This document shows, piece after piece, positions 1 to 14,560 of a stretch of 64,000 nt of DNA. The position numbers and the translations under genes are program-made. Source of the DNA: Pterobdella sp. o SKG-2022 (lineage: Eukaryota; Annelida; Clitellata; Hirudinida; Piscicolidae); assembly GCA_964035795.1 (NCBI GenBank), contig OZ038320.1, forward strand, positions 31,657,739 to 31,721,738, written 5' to 3'. Positions within the stretch are counted from its first letter, which is position 1. Each line of letters opens with the position of its first letter. The notes beneath the pieces were generated by a model. The model saw only the letters and a list, made by a program, of their open reading frames with translations, was not told where the DNA came from and did not search any database.

Positions 1-3000
1 AAGACACAACACGACTTTAAAAGACTACAGACACTCTTAAATATTATATACAACAATGCTTATAATGCATCTTTTTCTGTTTTAACTACAACACAAAGCT
101 TGTGGAAAACTGTACAGAAGTTTTTGCAGAGCTAACTTACATTATTGAGTAATATTTAGATATACATACATATATATATATAAACATACATAAGTATTCA
201 TAAATATATGCTACTTTCTATTTAATTTTTGTGTCTATGTGTGGAACCAATGAATTTCATTTTAATTCGATTTTTTTACTTTTGAAGCACAAGATAGAAT
301 GATTTTCACCATTAAGTAGAACAGTCTTGATTTCGTTTTATTGCGGATAAATTCTTCTAACATTTTCTCTTATTCTTTCCACAAAGTAGCTTTCTTGGAA
401 CGTTTCTTCACCTTTGTTTTTGATTACATTTTTTATTCGCCATTATTTTTATTCGAATATTTATCTCTTCAGAATTTAATTTGTCTCATTTCTTGTATTA
501 TTTCGATCTGTTTTCACAATGTGTTTCAATTTCTCAACCATTTTAGTGTTTTGTTTTTTTTTCGAGTAGAAATTTCGTTTTTTTTTCCATTTTAAGTTCA
601 CTCTTTTTCAAATTTTTTATATTATTCCTCAAAAAGATCCATTTTTAAATAATTTAAATCCTATTGATTCCGTGCTTTGCAGTTTTATCGTACCATTCGC
701 CTAATTTACTTTATGATAAGGCCATATAATCTCGTTTCAAATTTAAAAACTTCATTCTCTTCGTTAACTTTCAGTTCAAAATTCTCAAACCTAAGGTTTT
801 TTTGCGTGAGTGAGAGTGAATATTTCAAAAGAACCTAATTTTATTTTAGTTAATTGTGGGAGCTTGGACAATAATAAGTAAGTAATTAAGTAAAGTAAGT
901 AAGTGAGTAAGTAAGTTAGTAAGTAAGTAAATAGGTGAACAAAAGAGCAAGTAATTGAACGACTCAACTCTTGAACATCACCATATAAGAGTTTCAATTA
1001 TAAAAAATATTAGATTATTGCTCTACTCTATGAGTGTTTAAAAATTAATTCAAAAAGAAAAAAAACTCAACATTAGTAACTTTATTTACATTTATTTTTA
1101 CTACATTAAAATGGAATCACTAGAAAAGAGGACTATATTTTGAAGTCAAAAAAGTCTTAAATAAAAATTTTTAAATTTTTTTCTGTTTTTCTATGTTTTT
1201 TTCTTAAACACAATTACATTCTTTCAAGTTATTTCAAAACTTTTAGTATCTCTTAGCTTTTAGTCACACCATGACCCAATATAGCAACGAAAATGCACAT
1301 CGCAACACTATCATAAGTTTTTAAACTTCGAATGAAAATTTTTAGGAATAAAAATGCACAAATATCCATTAAAAGTAAAAAAATACAATGGTCAGACCGA
1401 ACCAAGAGGGTACATTATTATACTCAGAGAGAAATACAAGGTTCTTCTTCGTTCAATGGTTAAACAAATTCATAGGAATATAAAAGAATTAAATCAGCTT
1501 GTATCTAAATGTATTCAAAATGAAGTTGAATACCGTATTTGAAATGAGGCTTAATAATGGAAAACAGAGAAAGACTTTTGGATGTCAAACTGTCTAACTT
1601 GATGAGATAGGTAGTCCTGCAACCAGCTTTGTAATGCTTTGTAGTATCTTAAATGTATTTTCAAAGTTTTTGACATTAACCTTGTCTTCATAACATTACT
1701 AAACAAAGTGACAAACCCTTTATTGACTTTTTCGCAAATCTACCCTAAATTACTTTGTTGAGTTTCGTCACAAATTTTTTCCAAATTAAATCCAAATTGA
1801 TAAGGACTGCATCGGGGAATGTTAAAGTTTCCCACAGCAAGGGCATGTTCACATGGCTGCTTGTGGTCTGAAAGGCATTTAAGAAACCTAGGTTTTCAAA
1901 AGGCGTGAATCTTTCCACTTGTATTAAAGTGTTTCTTCAGTTTTCTAGATGTGAAATTTTTAAAACAGACTAATTTGTCAATAGCACTTATTTTTTTTAG
2001 TTGTATTGTTTTTAAGGTTCGAATGTCATAAAATGCTTGGAATGGTAAAACAAAAATGAAAAATTTTCACATTCAACCAATTTTCCACTAGAAGTTGCGT
2101 GTTGATGAGGCAAATTACTTTATCATTTCTAGCAGAACGTGCAAACCTTTAAAAAATAAATTTCAAGCTATTTCAATTCCACATACTTAAGGTTCGTTTG
2201 CATTGGCTATTTTTAGTTATTTCTCCTTTTGTTGAAACTCGAATAGTTTTTTTTCTTTATGAATCTTTTTTCTGTTATTGCCTCAGTGATTGTAACCTCT
2301 ATGCTAACTTCGCAAATTTTCGGGGGATTCTGTCGCTTATGTCATTCATTATTTAGTTTTTGATTATTTTTTTCTATTGCTTATTTATTCTGTTATTTTT
2401 GTTTTTGTTTAAATGCCATGAGATCAAACTTTTGAAAAATTCGATAACTTTTCAATTAGATATATTGCTATTTTTATGAAATTAAAGCTCAAGCACGGTA
2501 TACGCAGCTATGAATGAAAATGACTGAAAAAATGCAGAAGTCTACAGTTTTGCATCCAAACAACATTTTCCAGTTTTCATGTCATTCATCCAACATTTAT
2601 CCAGTGATAATATTCGTTTTAGTTATGAAACATTTCAAAACTGCCTTTTTGAGATTTAGTTTATTTTACAAACCAACTAGTTTTTCTACGAAAGTTGCTT
2701 GAAAAAGTCTGAAATACAAAAAAACTGTTTTGAATTGAGTTAATTTTTCAATTTTTTAAAAAGAACTTTCATGTGAAAACAATTTTGTGAGCTGGCTAAG
2801 TTGGCTTCAAAGCTCTGTGTGGCACTTTTTGTGGATGTATTCAGAAATCATTTCTCTTCAACATTACCTTCAACTATTCCATTTCTTTTTTTTTTTTTTA
2901 TTGTTATTTTGTTTTTAGCTATTTTTATGATTTTATTTTTTTTTATTATTCGTCATATCTTCAGTTATTTCGCAAAAATTTAGTAGTTTTTTTAAAGCTT

Positions 3001-4150
3001 ATAATTGAAAAATTCCAAGTTTCATTATTTTTCTTACAAAAAACATTTCTATTTTGGATATATTCACAAAAATGTCACTTTTCAAAATATAATCAAGCGG
3101 AAATGAGGATTAAACTTTTTTTCAATATTTTTTTTATATTTTCGAAAAATAATTGAAATTTCTTATTGCTTTTAAAGGTTATTGATATATCGTATAATAA
3201 TTATAGAAGAATGACTATCATTCATTTTTAATTCAAGTTTAAACATCAGAAAGTAACAGAGCTTTTGGAAGATTTTTCCATTCCAAGTTTCGTTCTTAAC
3301 TATATTTCAATGCATATGCCAAGCAAAAAGTAAAAACTAAATTTAAATGGAAAATGATGACTGAAATATAGGAAAAATCAAAAAACAACAAAACTTATAT
3401 TTCTCCAACTGTCATTCGCGAAATATTAAAAGCTTCACAACCTCATAAAAATAATCATAAAAAACTCCTTACACAACAATATAACAACAAATATCGCCCC
3501 AAGTGTCCTCACAAAACCTCCACATTTTTAATAAAAATCCAGCTTGAAAACGAGAAAAACTACCAAACTGCAGTTTTGAAAAACACATTTGGCACACATA
3601 AACACCATCGAGTTTTTTTAAAGCTAAACCCATTCTTAAAAATATACGGTCTTTTTATCCCACCAACCGCTTTAAAACATGTTTTAAAAGTCTATTTTGT
3701 TTTGAGTAGGTTCAAAAAGTTTTCAAATACTTTTTGAAAGAGTTATTTTTGTATGAAAGCTTTCGACTTTTATTTTATACTTCAAAACGTCTTACGATAC
3801 AATGAAATTTGACCCACTCTCTCAGCCCTAACCACCCTTTAACCTCCATCCACCTTTTCAAAACGTCAAACATGCCAGGGATATCAAGCTCAATGTATGA
3901 GTATTTCTATATTAAATTCACATTCAAATGCACTTTAAAATCAAAAGACTTTGATAAGGCTTTTATAATGCCACAAGAACAAAGAGTGTTGGTTGAGGAG
4001 CAGAAAGAAACAAAAAATCGTTGAAAAAATATTAGAAAAAACACGATAAACCAAAAAAACAAACACAAAACAGATTAATTTTATTGGGAAACAACACATA
4101 AAAAAAAGGATTGAGACACACAAAAAGTTTATATGCATATGACATGTTAA
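1..4150. other. AT-rich intergenic DNA, no gene recognised
   Basis: Nothing here is supportable as a gene. The sequence is AT-rich with long T runs. A degenerate AAGT tetranucleotide tract lies near 868-933. A 62-codon open stretch at 1354-1542 (+) encodes a basic peptide that matches nothing I recognise and has no splice or codon context to support it. Confidence 0.6.
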
Positions 4151-4249
4151 TTCAAAACCTGTACAATGCTTTCAAAATAAAAATTTTCCTTAATAGGTGC
4201 TTTATAGTGAGTATTAAGGTAGGCCAATCGATGCTGAATATGACACATA

Positions 4250-4600
<351 letters not shown>

Positions 4601-5740
4601 AGAGGGTAATATGCTTGGGTGATCCACAGTTGTTCTTAAGCACTTCAAAGCAATTTGTAGCAGATCACTCTTATCATACTTTGCTTCTTTTTTTAAATTA
4701 TTCTTATTTTTCTAATGTTTTTCTCATTTTTCTTATTATTTTTTTTTATTTTGATCATCTTCGTTTTTTTTCCTTAATTTCATTACCATCTTTTTTTAGG
4801 CTGTTTTTTGTATTATTTTTGTTTTTCCAAAACCGTTTTTTTCATTGTTATTTTTTATTATAATCTCTATTATCGACTTCATCTTTTTTTTGTTCTCATT
4901 CATTTTTCTTTGTTTTTTGTTTTTTTTTAAACTTTCACTGTTTGCCAAAGTGCTTTTTTAAAGTTTTTCTTCCAGTTTTCTATTATATTCCTTGTCATCG
5001 CTATGTTTATTTAATCACTCCCAAAAAACTCTCTGGTTAAAATCTTTCAAAAATTTCCAATCATATTTTTTCTCTATACAAAACCTCTGAAAAACTGGAA
5101 ATAAAAAACCTACCTAACGTATGGGAAACCGAAAATTGGAAAAACTTACATTAAAGGGAGACTACCATAAACTACAGGAATCAAAAGAAAGTCAAACAAA
5201 CACAGTGCAAAACAAAGGGATATTAAATGGTATAGGCGCATACCCAGCAAAATACAAATATATTGGATAATAAAAGTAAAAAAAAAAAAATAAAAAAGAA
5301 ATAAAAATACTCAAAAACACAAAGCAACACACTCATTACTTCTTTAGTAGCATCACCATTGATGTTCATTGTATTTTTTCAATCTTTTTTTTCTGAATTT
5401 TTTTTATTATTGTATAATATTTTCATAATTTTTATTCTTATTTTACAACATTAATATTATTCCTATTATTTTTTATAGTTTTATTTTTTTGTTATTATTT
5501 TATAATATTATTATTTTTATTATTAGCACATGTTATTATTCTTATTATTCTCAAACATAGTGACAGCTTCCCACAAACTTGTATGATGAAGCGGCTTCTT
5601 TTCGAGCTCCTTCCTACGTCATTACTCATCATCCATTGAAATATGTACATCTATTTATAACCATAATATCATTTTTTTCAAATTTTTATAATAATAATAA
5701 AAATAATCATCATCATCTTCATCATCATCATTTTCATTAG
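4601..5740. other. AT-rich intergenic DNA
   Basis: T-rich low-complexity sequence with ATT-type runs. I see no gene, RNA or element. Confidence 0.6.
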
Positions 5741-5748
5741 CATCTTTC

Positions 5749-5945
5749 TCATCATCATTATCTTCTTCATCATCATTATCTTCTTCATCATCATTATCTT
5801 CTTCATCATCATTATCTTCTTCATCATCATTATCTTCTTCATCATCATTATCTTCTTCATCATCATTATCTTCTTCATCATCATTATCTTCTTCATCATC
5901 ATTATCTTCTTCATCATCATTATCTTCTTCATCATCATCTTCTTC
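5749..5945. repeat. 18-bp minisatellite
   Basis: About ten to eleven near-perfect tandem copies of an 18-bp unit made of CTTCTT followed by CATCATCATTAT. On the minus strand it is open and would read as a repeated Met-Met-Met-Lys-Lys-Ile unit, which is a by-product of the period being divisible by three. Confidence 0.95.
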
Positions 5946-7690
5946 TTTGTTATACTAGTGTAAATGATCAAGAATAATAATAGAATAAGATAAAATATAT
6001 ATTAAATATATATGTTTTGTTCATATTGATATATCAGCTGTGAATAGTATGTTTTAAATAGCTTATAAAATCAAATTTTTGTTTTAGACAATCTCTAAAT
6101 GCTCCAATATTTTTTTTGTTGTTTTCATTATTATTTTAAATTTTTTGTTACCAGGTGTTTCCGCTTTAGCGATGTAATTCCATTGAAATGTAGACAGTAA
6201 GATAAACGCTTGGAAATTTTAAACTGTTCCACAATTGAAAGAGTTGAGTTCCAGCATTGTAACTCGATTCCAATGTATTAATTTTTAATATTATTTATTT
6301 ATTTTTTATAATTCTCTTCTTATTAATTTTTTCCATTAATTTTTTTTTATTTCTTCAAGCAACTGAAATACTTTTTTTCCGAACAGTGCATTAAAACAAA
6401 CAAAATTAAAAAATTAAGAATGATAAAAGTTGATCACTTTTTCATTCTTATTTATTGCACCCAACCATTAGAACCCATAAACCAGCACTGCCAACCCATC
6501 CACTCATTATAGTCTTATTAATGTCTTGTGTCTCACTTGTACACAGCCATTCATATAGCTGCATTGATTAGCTTACAAGAACCCTCTTTGACTGTCTCGT
6601 TAGTCTCCTTTTCAAACAGTTTTTGTATGAATTTATACTATATATTTCTATTTAATCATAGCTTTTACCAATATGTATGTAACTTCATTGGAATTGTACG
6701 TAAAGTATTAATGCCCTAATGAATTAGTACAAATATCTTATTTGAATCAAAAACAATAATACATAAATATAAGTTTCAATAGAAATAACTCAATGAAAAC
6801 CATTAAATGACATCATAAAATAGCAAAACTTGGAAAAACTTTTTCAAAGCCATAACAAGACAAAAAGCTTGCCAACTTGCTTATAGCGGCATGATTTCCA
6901 AAATTTCTAGGTGATATAATTAAAAAAGAAAAAAATAACGCGATAGGAATAGTTGAATTTTTATCAGGAAACAACGCTGTTCTTAATGAATATGAAGTAA
7001 AAGTTGAAGTTACTTGGTTTCATGCCAAAGGCTTTATAGGCAATGACAATCGTCCATAAGATATGTACTGAACAGTTTCATAACTAAGATTGCCTATCAA
7101 TAATCAGTCACTAGAATAATTAAGTTGCTTTTATTCCGTGTAATATTATTGTCTTTTAAATGGTTTTATGTCTGCAAAAGCATTTTCAATCTTAACTTCC
7201 ACCTCAACTTCTAATTTTATTGTTTTTATTCAAATCAATATGAAAAAAATTGCATCGTTGCAAATCGTTTAAAATAAATACTTGTTATTCTTATGAAATT
7301 ACTCTCAATTACAAGTTTGTTTCTCATTACTTTGCTCATATTATAGTCATCTTCTCCATTCTTTTCATCATTACTACTGTCATCTCCGAACTAAGTTCTT
7401 CTTCTACTGCCATAATTTTCTCATTATTTCTCCACATGATTCTTCTACTGCAAAAATGTCTTATTTCATTAAATCATGCTATTGCAAAAGGACTTCTTTG
7501 CTTAATCACCATTAATTTGATACGATAAATCAATTAGATAGAGACTGCATCATTCACAAAACATGCTTATAAGCGAGGAAGACACAAAAAAAGGTCATAA
7601 AGAAGAAAGAAGAGCAATAATCTTTGCTATCTCTTCATCGAAATGATCTACCATGAACAGTAATGATCGAAATTATTTTTTTTTTTATTA
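5946..7690. other. AT-rich intergenic DNA
   Basis: No gene, RNA or mobile element recognised. The short open frames present have no supporting context. Confidence 0.6.
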
Positions 7691-7704
7691 TCTTTATGTT
7701 CCGC

Positions 7705-7900
7705 CGTTTAGGTTAGGAACGTACCCTATCTTCATCATCAGACTGTCAGTGTTGGTCTTAGAATGTTTCTTTGCACATTAAGAACTTGTCCTAAGAACCT
7801 AACCTGATGAGAGCAGACTGATGAAACAGTCTGTGTGGGGTTCTCCAAAAAATTATCTTGGAACAAGATAAAATTAGTAACCCTATAAGATTACTGGAGG
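7705..7900 (+). ncRNA. Cluster of perfect hairpins, possible structured RNA or SINE-like element
   Basis: Several perfect inverted repeats lie close together in a segment less AT-rich than its surroundings. AGGTTAGG at 7710-7717 pairs with CCTAACCT at 7798-7805. CAGACTG at 7814-7820 pairs with CAGTCTG at 7827-7833 across a six-base loop. TTATCTTG at 7853-7860 pairs with CAAGATAA at 7864-7871 across a three-base loop. AGTAA at 7876-7880 pairs with TTACT at 7891-7895. A second CAGACTG at 7739-7745 could compete for the same partner. No protein frame is evident and I recognise no RNA family. It could be a short retroelement, a structured transcript or chance; the strand is arbitrary. Confidence 0.35.
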
Positions 7901-10550
7901 ACAGGGAAGGGTCGTTCAGATTTGTACCTTGAACTAGCCCCACCAACTAGCAGGCCTAAACGCTGGGGCGTAGCTGCCTTTTAATTTCTTGCTTTGGACA
8001 AGTGCCTTTTAACGTCATGCCGAGAACGAAATCTTTTTGAGAATCGTGATGTGAAGAAAACTGAGTTTGATTCTATTATTTTTTCAAAACGTTCGATTTA
8101 AATATATAGATGCAATTTGAATTTTAAATTCGCTTCTTTTAGACTCGAGTAAAAGCGCTAAAAACTTTGAAGCAATTTTTGCAATGAGTTTTCAGAGGAG
8201 TTTTTGCACTTTATTTTTTTGGCTTTTTTTTGACACTTAAGAATTAAAAAAATCATTTTTAATTCTTTGATATCTTTTAAATTTTTGAGACCAAAACTTA
8301 ATATATTATGAATGGGATGATAGTTTCAATAAAATTTGCGAATGATTTTTTCAAAATTTAAAATGGATTTTTTTGCACTCTGAAAAATGAATAAAATTTA
8401 AAAATTGAGAAAAAATTCTAATTAAATAAAAAATTCTGGTCATAAAGGCTGAAATTTGCTCCCACTTCGATTCATTTGTCAAAGCATTCAAATTTTTATT
8501 TTAACATTTTGAAATGTGCATTTTTGAAAGAATTATGTAAACTTTGATTTTAACTTGCAAATGGCCGCCGAATTCCAATCAGCTGAAACTGCTCTAAAAT
8601 TTTAATTTGATTCTGAGTCTTGATGTAAATTTGAATATGTTCATGTGAGAAAACTGAAGTAAAAAATAATTTTGAAATGCTGTAGAAATGATGCGGTAAA
8701 GAAAATGAAGAAATGATTTCATAATACAGAAAAAAAATGGATTTGTAATTTAATTAAGTTTTCACCGTATCTTTATGCTCTGCTTTTGGTATTTGTGGGA
8801 AACAAACTAAATATAACGTGGGATTCTACAAAAACCTGGAAACAATCTTAAATATAAGTTTTTTATAAAAACTAAAAGAAAAAATTCAAATAAAAAGAAT
8901 TATTTTGTGAATATAATAAAAATCTTCAAAATGATAAGATGAATGCCATAAGGAAAAATCAAAAATAATCTCGTAGCAGAAACCTTCAAAAATAACTCAG
9001 CATGAATCCTTATAAGCTAGAATTCATTTGCGCACTCGTTTCTTAATTAAAAACATTTTCATTAGCTGTTAAATAGAAAATATTCATAATAAAAATAACA
9101 GATAAGATATAAATGGTTAAACATTGTCCTAATCGACCACACCACTCTCAAAACCATCTCTGACCACACACCATGAAGCTTTAATTCATGCCAAGGCTTC
9201 TTTAAGATAACGCATTTCATTCGTAATTTTTTTTCTCTATTTTTTCAAAAAATAATTTTTTGTGATGAATGTGTAGGAAAACTACTTTAATCGACTTCAA
9301 TTCGAGTATCAAAAACTTCTTGTTTTTAAGAAATATTTTATAGTTATTTTTAGTTTATTATTTATTATTTTTGCAAGTTTTTTCAAGTATTTTTCATAAG
9401 TTCATAAAAAAATATCCTTTATCAATGTTTTAAAAAACTCTTTCTATAAAGCTTCTTAATAACAACTAGAAATAGTAATCATCAAGCCATAAAAAACATC
9501 AAAATCAGAAAATAATGTCTGAAAACCCAGTTGGGAAGCCTAAATGGTGAAGTGGTAAAAGTACAGAGTTGGAGTAGATGCATATAAAACAATGGTAGAT
9601 GATGGATGTTTGAAGGTTTTGAATTTTTTATCATAAATAGAAAATAAAAAGGCAACATGAACAAAAAGAAATGCTCAAAATAGTAAGATAATTTCAAAGT
9701 ATAAATAACGAAAAAGGCGCATTTAGACATACTCATTAAACATTTATACCGAAATGATAAGGATAAAATTCAATGAAAAATAAAACTGTGTACTGAAATA
9801 AAAAACCAATAATTTTTTAAACAACTAAAATAAGAATAAATACCAGGATTAAAATGATAACTATCAGTAACACCATCATCATTGTCTATATCACCATTAT
9901 CAGCGATAAAACATAGCAAACTTAAATAAATACAAGCTATTGTAGGTTCAGAAGGTGGATATTTTAAGGAGGAGTTATTGTTCTGAGAGCAAAAGCCTGA
10001 CAGAAATAGTTATTTCAGGGTAGAGTTGAATACGGAGTTGTGGAAATAGCTTTTTCAGAGGTTGTATCACATAAGTAAAAACTTTATTAACAGATTTTAT
10101 ATTGGTTCACCATATGTTTTCATAGATATGCATAAAAATTGAAGCTCACAGATACATCATTTTAGTATTGTATTATAAATAACAATATTTCATTAAAGCA
10201 CGAAGTTCTTTGATAATCTATCTCACATTCCCAAGTATGTCAGTTAAATTAAAACAATGCAATACAAAAATTCCGATTTGATTTCTATCTAACCACGATA
10301 ATTGTTCTAACTTGTATAAACTATGGAACAGTGAGATTTGATTACCATGCATAAACTTATTATTGAGGTTTAATTAAATATTTAAATTGACTTCCCAAAG
10401 AGCTCATATTCATAATGTTCTTGCTCCATATATATTTACTATCAGCTCTAGCATAAGACCCTATTAAACGCCTATTAAGATGCCACAAAGTTCTCTATAA
10501 GTCAAGCTCACATTATGAAGTGATGTATACAAACATTATAACGGTGTATC
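7901..10550. other. AT-rich intergenic DNA
   Basis: The first 150 bases remain moderately GC-rich and may belong to the same element as the hairpin cluster. The rest is AT-rich with no recognisable feature. Confidence 0.5.
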
Positions 10551-10552
<2 letters not shown>

Positions 10553-10635
<83 letters not shown>

Positions 10636-10636
10636 G
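10553..10636. repeat. TA microsatellite
   Basis: An essentially uninterrupted (TA)n tract of about 80 bp. Confidence 0.95.
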
Positions 10637-11334
10637 TATTGTTATATCGTTCTTCGTTTATAAATGTGTTTGAATTTTAGTTTTCTATAAGTTGTATCTC
10701 GTATTTTGAAAGTGTCATCACCAAGTCATTTTTATAGAAGATCAGTTTTAATAGATACGAGGGTTCTATATTGAAATTTGATTGTTATTTTTATTAAAGT
10801 TTTCATAGCGCACAATAAACAATTTTGCTTCACATTGATGAAAGTTTTGAATAGTCTACTATTTTGTATTTTCATGAACGCCATTTTTTATTTGATAAGT
10901 ATTTTTTATTTCAAACAAAAGTTTTTGAATTGAAGTAAATTGTTTGCAAGCATAATAAATCTTTAAAATCAAGATAAATGAGATCATCGAAGAAAAACTC
11001 AAATTTTTTAAATTTTGAATTGTTATCAAAGTACTAAAACAACAAATTAAAAAACAGAAAAACATATTGAATTAAAACCAGTATCAATCACAGTCGGTGG
11101 TGTTGGAACTGAAGCTAACTCTTGGCATGGAGATGAAGTAGTATCTTAAATTGTTCATTTTAACAATTGAAAATGACAAAAAAAATTGGACAAAATAATG
11201 TATAATTCTGAAAATAATATTCAAAATTAAACCCAATGAAATGCTAAATCGCTAGTAATAATATAAAAAGGAAAATCTAAGTGAATTTAGCTTTTTAATG
11301 TACAAAAGCATGTAGGGAGTTGATGTTTTCACCC

Positions 11335-11400
11335 AAATCGGGATTCAAACCCTGGTTTTACTGACGACTTTCAACGCTCTGCAATACAGCCATCCAAGCA
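11335..11400 (-). mobile_element. tRNA-like promoter pair, probable SINE remnant
   Basis: On the minus strand the segment at 11392-11375 reads like a tRNA A box (TGGCTGTATTGCAGAGCG). The segment at 11351-11341 is a close B-box match (GGTTTGAATCC). Their spacing of about 41 bases is that of a tRNA. The acceptor ends do not pair and no clean anticodon arm is visible, so a functional tRNA is unlikely. A degraded tRNA-derived SINE is the better reading. Confidence 0.45.
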
Positions 11401-14150
11401 GAAAGGCATTGAAGCTTTACTCACCTGTTGATGTTTGCATGAATGATTAATTAAGGGTTTTGTTTGCATGAATGATTTGGAAATGTTTGATAGATAGGTG
11501 AATGAAAAAAATATAATAAAAAAAGATAAAAACAATAATAAGAAATAATAAAAATAATAGTATACAAAAAAGATATGAAAAAAATTCTTCGATATAATTT
11601 TTCATAGATGACATTTTGAACGCATTTTTAAGATTCTTTACTTGACTTTCCACCCCAAAATTTTGTCCATCACTGGGATAATCCTATTCATCAAACATTA
11701 TGCAACGATGAATGACTTTATTTCATAAAATAATTCTTGAACTTTTTCATATTTTTAGAAAAAAAGTATATCTAAAAATTGGATAATCTTTTGAAAAAGT
11801 ATTTTTAAATAATCTTAAGAATTCTTAGGCTTTCAAATATATCTATAATTGGAAAAAAATCACTGAAAGTAGATTTATATTGAAATGTATCTAATTATTA
11901 TTATCTTCATTATTAATTTATGCATGAGGTTTTTCTGTTTTTCAAACTCTCATCAAAACACCTATAGAATTTTCCAGAAATTTTTCGGTGTGGTTTCAAA
12001 CAATGTTGCAATAAAAATTGAAATAATAGAAATAAAACATTTGAAAATAAAAATGCAAAATAAATTTGGTGCAACTATGTTCAAAAAATTAAACAAAAAA
12101 AATAAATGATAAAAAAAATAACAAAAAGTAAACTTAGACGTTAAAAAATAATCAAAAAATTAAATTTAAGAAAAAGCAACTGAAACTTAAATTTAAAAAA
12201 CAGAAGACAAAAAAACAGGACGAAAAATTTAATTCAAATTTAAAGCTTTTAGACGGATTACTTTATTTTAAAAGTGAAGTGCATCAAAATTTATCATACA
12301 ATTTTCTTCCGGGCATCTTCTTTCTGCTCATCATCGTCAATTTTGCCTCCGAGCGCGTGAAAAGATTGAAGAGATAGGCATACACTTATTATTATTATTG
12401 TTTTTGTTTTTTTTTGTTATTCTTATTATTATTATTACCATTTTTTTTGCTTTTTATTGCCTACTATTTTTGTTTCAGTTCAGGTTTTAATTATTTATTA
12501 TTTGTTTTTTTATATTATTTTTCAATAATTTTCAATTTCAACTCAAATTCTGCTTCAGTTTTAATGCATTTTTATAATAGAATAAGAGCAAGCCACTTCA
12601 TCATCTATTTTTAACCTCATAAATATATTAAATATCAATTCTTTAAAACTTATTTAACTTCATTTTACTCCGTCTTCCCATCAAATTGACACTAGTGTTA
12701 TTCAGTGAAGAATCTCATGTTATGGGAACGAATATTTCGTGAATCAAGCAAAATACGATTTGGAAATTTTTTTTACTTATTCTAAACCACTTAAAAATTT
12801 ACCACGATTCTTGTCATCACTAAAATTTCTTTCTTTCATTATCACTGCATTGTATGTTGGCAAGAGTTGAGGTCACCACTCACCGTTAGATCTAGTTTTA
12901 TCAAAGTCTCTCATTAACCTCTGCAAAAAATGTGCATCCATCTGTCACCTCACCACTATAACCTTCTTACCTTACCTCAACTATCTGCCACCACACATCC
13001 AACTACCTCACCACTATAACCCTTTTACCTCACCTCAACCATCATTCTTGCCCAACCATTTCACCATAACTACCCATTCTACTGCCACCACCACCTACCT
13101 TCACTAATCTCACCCTGCCTACCCACCTCATTGCTTAAATCCTCTCTCACATACACCCACTATCACAACCACCCCACCACCACAACCACCCACCACTACA
13201 ACCACCCACCACCACAGCCACCCATCATAAAAACCACCCATCTCATCACCAAACCCTCTCCCTCAATCACTAATCATTTTATTATATACAACAAAGCCAT
13301 AAATTTCTCGAATATTCTGGAGTTTTCTAACGGATCTCATGATTTCTTACTTAGCCCCAGGACTTGACTGTGATGAAAGTGATGGAAAGACAGAGATAAA
13401 TAATAAAGAGCACTAAAAAGAATTATAATTATTCTTTTTTTATTATTGCTCAATGAACCCAGTTTGAAAGTTTGCGATTTGAGAATAAATTAATAATAAT
13501 TTTTTTTTTCTCAAAACTTCACAAAACATGCGCTATTTTGATGCTTTTTTATTTAACTAGAAATTTTGACAAATTCAACTTTGCCATAATTCATTAGTCT
13601 AATTAATTATAAAAAAGTCATCAAAATATTGCCTTTTTTTGTGAAGCTTTGAGAAAAAAATAAACAAAACCTTGATACATGGTGTCTTGAAGAATTCTTA
13701 ATTCTTTTATTCTGGTTTCTTTTATTCTTATCGTTATTATTGGTTTTCATTTGTGTATTTTTATTCAATTTTTTTTATTATTTTTATTTTTTTATCATTA
13801 TTATTATTGTTTTTATTAAGCCACTTTAGAGCTCAGCAAAGTAAATTAAACATTACAGTTTAGAATTATGACGATTGGTAGACAGTTGGTCTATTCCATC
13901 TTTACTCGCATTTCTATTGTTCTATCGTTTTATTTTTATTTTTATTTTTATTTTGTTTTTTTATTTCATTTCATTTTTTTCTATCATTATTCTTTTTTTT
14001 TAATATTATTCTTATTTTTTATTATTACTTCCGTAATTATTCTTATTTTTTTGTTTCCATTCTTTTATTGTTATTTAAGACTTACGATTATCATAGCTTC
14101 CATTATAATTTGTTAGTATGTATGTGTTTTATGTATTTTCTTTCTTCATT
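11401..14150. other. AT-rich intergenic DNA with a C/A-rich stretch
   Basis: Mostly AT-rich. 12930-13270 is a C/A-rich low-complexity segment with imperfect CCACCACNACAA-type repeats. T-rich runs occupy 13700-14080. I see no gene. Confidence 0.6.
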
Positions 14151-14219
14151 GACATATGGTTAATATAATTGATATTCCCAGTTTTCATCATATTGCCTTC
14201 AATAATATACTTATTACTG

Positions 14220-14459
14220 TTATTATCCTTATTATTATTATTGTTATTATTATTATTATTGTTATTATTATTATTGTTATTATTATTATTGCTATTATTA
14301 TTATTATTGTTATTATTATTGTTGTTATTATTATTACTGTTATTATTATTATTGTTATTATTATTATTATTGTTATTATTATTGTTGTTATTATTATTAC
14401 TGTTATTATTATTATTGTTATTATTATTATTGTTATTATTATTATTGTTATTATTATTG

Positions 14460-14505
<46 letters not shown>

Positions 14506-14560
14506 TGTTATTATTATTATTAGTACTGTTATTATTATTATTATTATTATCAATTTTATT
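14220..14560. repeat. Long ATT/TTG trinucleotide tract
   Basis: About 340 bp of TTA/TTG-type triplets, mostly (ATT)n with regularly spaced G and C substitutions. The poly-Leu and poly-Ile open frames are translations of the repeat. Confidence 0.97.

Noticed and set aside
1354..1542. Small basic protein gene
   Set aside because: 62 codons with a Met start, but no recognisable family, splice context or compositional signal. Expected by chance over this length.
5678..5971. Met/Lys repeat protein
   Set aside because: By-product of an 18-bp minisatellite whose period is divisible by three; no context supports expression.
7800..7835. Hammerhead ribozyme
   Set aside because: CTGATGA and GAAA core phrases are present, but the intervening sequence cannot form stem II and no matching stems I and III with a cleavage site are seen.
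9535..9610. tRNA gene
   Set aside because: TGGTGAAGTGGTAAAAG resembles an A box, but there is no B box at the right distance.
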